Part shown: one piece after another, positions 59,739-64,000 of the stretch | How the letters are laid out: every line of letters begins with the position of its first letter | Position numbering within the stretch: the stretch's first letter is position 1 | Assembly (NCBI GenBank): GCA_050084985.1 | Contig: JBITNC010000001.1 | Location: 145,514,001 to 145,578,000, forward strand | Source of the DNA: Nageia nagi | Lineage: Eukaryota; Pinophyta | Direction of reading: 5' to 3' | DNA: 64,000 bases | The notes under the pieces: generated by a model | Told to the model about the DNA's origin: nothing | Database searches by the model: none | Seen by the model: only the letters and a program-made list of their open reading frames with translations | Translations under genes and position numbers: made by a program

Positions 59739-61742
59739 TATTGGACTAGAAATTACATTTAGAGGGGGTGAATTAGTGTGTAATTAAAAGTTAAAGCTAA
59801 TAACTAAATGTAGTATTCAAATACATTCAAACACACAATAGCAACACATGATAAGATATTTAATGAGGTTCACCATGTTGGCTACATCCTTAGGAAAGGC
59901 TATTTGGATCATGGTCCAAACTTAGTTTAGAAGTAAAGCACCCACTTTAAAAAGATTTACCAACACCCATTGGATAAAGCACCAACTCTAGATTTTGTAG
60001 CACCCACTATAAGGAGCACCAACCCCTTTGGTCAAGCTCCAACTTGGTATATTATAGAAGAAAATGGTTTTGGAAAACTTGTCAACTCTATCAAAAATAC
60101 CCTTAATGGTCTATCTCAACAATCTCCACACTCCTAGCTATCTCTATCTAAATCAGATTCATGTCTTTATAGACATACTACTTCTCTCATTACCATTTGA
60201 AACTACTTATCACTTACAGTATCTTTTTTTATCTCAATATAAATATGTACAACATTATCCTAATAATATTGTAATATCAATTATCTATGTGAATCCACAT
60301 TTTTTTCTTGACATACACTTATATCACCTTATTTTGCCTTTAACAAATCCTTTTTCACATCCTTCCCTTAGTAAGAACAACAACCTTATAAATCTCAACT
60401 AGGTTTTACTTGGCTATGCTCAAAACTATTCTAACTAAATGTAGTCTGTGGTAATTTTTCTCAACCATAATTTGTAGTTAAACTCTTAAAATAATCACCA
60501 CTCCTTAGTTTATTTGTTTTCAGAATACACTTAATTTTATTTGCTATATCATCCACAAACCAATCTTGAACAATAAAACTACTCATGGTGGTCATATGGT
60601 TACAACCTCAAAACTTTCAGTTACAAAAATAATGAATATAAGAGAATCCCATACATTGTATGTGCTATAACATTTGATGCTAGATTCCAAATGTAATAAA
60701 ACCTCCACCAGTAGATAGATTATTTCATGTAGATGCAAATCGAGTTATCAAATGATCCCTTTTACATACAAAATGAGCATTTAGTAGCCATTTTCATATC
60801 TGTTGCAAAAAAATTACAGTCATAAATACCCAAAAATTTTAGAGGGATAATCATACTTCATTTATCTTATGCACATTTTAATTTGTGCTAATGAAACTTA
60901 GTTTATCCTCTACATATTTTGACTTTGCTAATGGTTAACAAGCTTCCTTGATGCTTGATTAAGTGTGGGATAATCGAACTTCGTATATCCTCCATATTTT
61001 TCTCACAAATATACTTTATTTTGATCCCTAGAAAAGGTTTATGATGCTTGAATAGCCCTTTTGATGCTGGTCTAACATTTTTTATACTTGACTAGCATTT
61101 TTCATGCCCAACTAGTATTTTTGCCCAATTTTAGTAAACTGCTTCATTTGATAAGCAATTGTTCAACAAAGTTAGATATGCATATACTCACTAGAAAGCT
61201 TATTTCAATAACTATTCAATAAACAAGAAATGAAATCAATTTGAATTCTATATCGAGAGTTACACCTCTATAAATATTATTGATCCATTTTATAAAAATA
61301 TCTTACCAACATAATTACCCTTTGCATTGTTGGACATCACCTTGTATTTTCGGAGATCATCTTTCATTGTTAGCCTTCATCTTGCATTATTGGACATCAT
61401 ATTTTATTTTTCTCTATTTATTTGATCTACTATATTTTGTTCTAAATACATGCCTATTATGTTGCATTTTATTCTGAATACTTATTTTGCTATAACTTAT
61501 TCTATGTAACTGTTCTACTACATTTTATTCTATTTAACTATTTTGCTACTACATTTTATTTTGTATTCTCTTTGTGTTGAATGCTACTAAATTTTATTCT
61601 TTGTAATAGTTCTATTGCTACATATTATTTTGTAATCTCTTTATATTAATGTCTACTACATTTTGTTATGTTTAGTAGTTCTATTATTGCATTTTATTCT
61701 ATAATCTCTTAGTGTTGACAACAATGTCAACTTTGCTCAATA
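59739..61742 (-). repeat. 3' LTR of a Ty1/copia element (about 2.0 kb)
   Basis: On the minus strand a purine tract (CAAAGTGGGAGAT) leads to TATTGAGC at 61742, and the far end reads ATTCACCCCCTCTAAATG...AGTCCAATA at 59739, a familiar 3' end of plant copia LTRs. TATTG...CAATA is probably a decayed TGTTG...CAACA. The 5' LTR is beyond the window, so the limits are inferred. The U3 part holds tandem repeats. Confidence 0.6.
61321..61400. repeat. Four tandem 20-bp units in the copia LTR
   Basis: Units at 61321, 61341, 61361 and 61381 share the pattern CTTGCATT-TTGGACATCAT with a few changes each. Further right (61470-61720) a looser array with CTACTACATTTTATTCT recurs at about 35-bp half-units. 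Noncoding. Confidence 0.75.
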
Positions 61743-62034
61743 ATCTCCCACTTTGGAATTGTTGACATCACATTGATGAGATAACCATCACTCTTCTTCC
61801 CCTTTGAAAATAATGACAAAGGTTGCCATTGATCTCCATGAAAAACTCTATGCTAAATTCTTTATAGATTGTACAACTCATACTCATTAGGTTGCTCCCC
61901 TTGAATCCATCAAGCGTTCTTAAGTTCATGTGAAAAAAATAAAAATAAGAAAATAACATACATAGGAGCATATAATAGAAATTGGTATTTTCTCCCCTTG
62001 AGAATGTATAGCTAATAACTAGCTAGTGTTTAGG

Positions 62035-64000
62035 AAGTATGACCACTCTTAGCTTGGTCCTTAGGTACTCAAAAGTGAATTTTAGTAGAGGATTAGTGAA
62101 AATGTTAGCCACTTACTCTGAGGTAAGTAGAAATTCCAATTTGACTCCTCCTTTAGTAACTTTTTCCTTTAAAAAATGATACTAGATGATAATGTGCTTG
62201 GTTTTTGAGCTCATAATTGGATTTTTGGATAGATGTATGGGTAATGTGTTATCAAAAAATAAGGGAATGGGATCAATACATATTATGCCAAGATATTTCA
62301 AGAGTTGTTTCATCCATAACATTTGTATGCAACAAGATGCAGCTACAATATGCTTTGCTTCTGTTGTTGATAGGGATATTGATTCTTATTTCTTGCTATG
62401 CTAAGAGACTAGATTTTGAACAAGATAGAATGCTCCACCACTAGTACTCTTTCTATCATCCACACACCCAACCCAATCAACATCTAAGTAACCAAATAAT
62501 GTGAAGTCCATACATTTGGGGTACCACAAGCCAAACTTCATGGTTCCTTTCAAATACTTTAAGATTCTCTTCAAAACTTGCACATGTACCTCCTTTGGAT
62601 CAACTTAAAATCTAGAAATCAAGCAAATAACTTGCATTATGTACAATTCTATAGCAGCTAAGTATAGAAAGATACCAATCATGGATTTATATAGGGTGTG
62701 ATCAACATTGGGTGAAGTTTCCAATTTGCTCTATTTACAACTGGTTGTCATGGGAGTGGTCATGATTTTATTTTCCTCTATATTGAATTTATTTAACATG
62801 TATTTAACATAATTGACTTGAGAGATAAAAATTCCATTTTATTGTTGATTTACTTGTAGGTTAAGGAAATAAGAAAGCTCACCCATCATAGATGTTTCAA
62901 ACTCCTTCATCTTGTTTTCAAAATCATTGCATAAGTCATTCTTGTTGCTGCCAAAAATGATATCATCAACATAAACAACAATGATTATGAAGTTTCTAGT
63001 TTCATATTTCACATATAAATTATTGTCAACTATCCCTTGTTTGAACCCTTGTTTCAAGAGGTACTTGTCTTGTCTGGCATACTAATCTCTATGTGCTTTT
63101 TTTAGTCCATACATGGCCTTCTCCAATTTGCATACTATATTGGGATCCTCCCCCTACTAGAATCCATTTGGCTATCCTATGTAAACCTTTTCTTATAAAA
63201 ACACATTTAAAAATGCAATTTTACACATCCATTTGAAATATTCTAAAATTTTTGTATCCAACTAAGGCTAGAAATATTCTAATGGTTTCAAGTTTAGCTA
63301 CGAGTGCAAAAGTCTCATCAAAGTCAATATCTTGTATTTGAACATATCTTTTACATACCAGGCTTGCCTTATTTTTGATAACTTTTCTTTCTTTATTCAA
63401 CTTGTTCTTGAAGATTTATTTTGTGCCAATTACATTCTTGTTTGTAGGCTTAGGTATAAGCTCCCATGTGTCACTCTTCTTAATCTAATTTAGTTCCTCT
63501 TCCATGTATTTTACCTAATGCTCATCTTGATAAGATTCCATCATAATTTTTGGCTTAATGTGAGATAACAAAGAGTAATTTGTATGCTCTTATGCTTGTG
63601 CAATTCTTCTTCTAGTTTGAACACTTGTTCTAATATCCCCTATAATATACTCTTTAGGATGCTTTGTTTGCATATACCTTGTAAGTGTCTTTAGAGTGGC
63701 TAGAGTAGATGGAGAGGTTGAAGCAGATGGAGTGGTTGGTGGTGATTGCTCTTCTTCCATTCTTTATATTCATCTCCTCCAATTATTTCCTCATAAGTGG
63801 GGTAATTAGCTTATTTTTAGCTAATAAGTCTATACCTTCATCCACTTTCACATCAATAGTTTGAACTATTTTTCCAAGCCTTTTGTTATAGCATCTATAT
63901 GCCTTGATTTTGGATAAATATCCAAGAAATTTACCTTCATTTGTTCTATCATCAAATTTGCCAATATTATTTTCAATCTTCTTGATGTCACACTTGTTGA
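62035..64000 (-). pseudogene. Ty1/copia pol (integrase end, RT, RNase H), runs off the window
   Basis: Minus-strand order: integrase C-terminus near 63830-63960 (FDDRTNEGKFLGYLSK, YRCYNKRL), linker, RT start (FDETFALVAKLETIRIFLAL near 63240-63330), RT core with VVYVDDIIFGSN (near 62960-62990), and RNase H with DVDWVGCVDDRKSTSGGAFY (62410-62500) and TEAKHIVAASCC (62310-62350). This is the copia order (integrase before RT). Open pieces lie at 62839-63057 and 62401-62583; stops and shifts break the rest. It continues beyond 64000. Confidence 0.85.

Noticed and set aside
1-64000. tRNA or rRNA genes
   Set aside because: I saw no convincing tRNA A/B boxes with a cloverleaf context or rRNA core sequences; the tRNA-like text at 6520 and 16291 is primer-binding site sequence.

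Overview
The window looks like intergenic DNA from a large, repeat-rich seed-plant nuclear genome. It is AT-rich, has no intact host gene, and is packed with nested plant-type LTR retrotransposons (Ty3/gypsy Tat-like, another Ty3/gypsy, Ty1/copia), an L1-type LINE, and decayed fragments of plant gene families (PLS-type PPR, SWIM/MULE-derived, plant mobile domain). A gymnosperm would fit this mix, but nothing here proves it.

Layout. (1) 1-17655: an old minus-strand Tat-like element, LTRs about 10% apart over the 120 bp I compared. A gag-protease-LTR fragment of another Ty3/gypsy element (910-3925, minus) lies in its 3' half. A young relative (5076-14089, plus) sits inside its pol with 5-bp ATAGA target duplications. 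The young element has two 1433-bp LTRs that differ at 3 sites, and one reading frame gag-PR-RNaseH(archaeal type)-RT-RNaseH-INT broken by three stops and a 1-bp deletion. (2) 17656-24930: a minus-strand SWIM/MULE-derived pseudogene, short tandem duplications, a PPR pseudogene amplified as ~395-bp tandem units, and a degenerate minisatellite-like tract. (3) 26245-27668: a large spacerless inverted repeat. (4) 29389-33260: a 1.57-kb LTR-like repeat, a Tat integrase scrap and a second PPR pseudogene. (5) 34011-46650: a minus-strand L1 LINE split by a second, older Tat element (38686-45625, plus, TSD AAACC). (6) 46650-57000: mostly unrecognised AT-rich DNA, a decayed coiled-coil frame, a second copy of the 1.57-kb LTR and a Tat-like gag remnant. 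(7) 57180-64000: a plant-mobile-domain pseudogene and the 3' part of a minus-strand Ty1/copia element running off the window.

The most notable system is the young Tat-like element. Its archaeal-type RNase H lies between protease and RT, whereas the second Tat element in this window has it in the usual place after the RT-linked RNase H. In both elements the RT-linked RNase H lacks its first catalytic aspartate, so the archaeal-type domain is the likely RNase H. The U3 of the young LTR carries six TGACGTCA/TGACATCA palindromes. The three LTR differences, and the plausible origin of its nonsense codons, are C-to-T changes at CG or CHG sites, the pattern expected of a methylated, silenced element.
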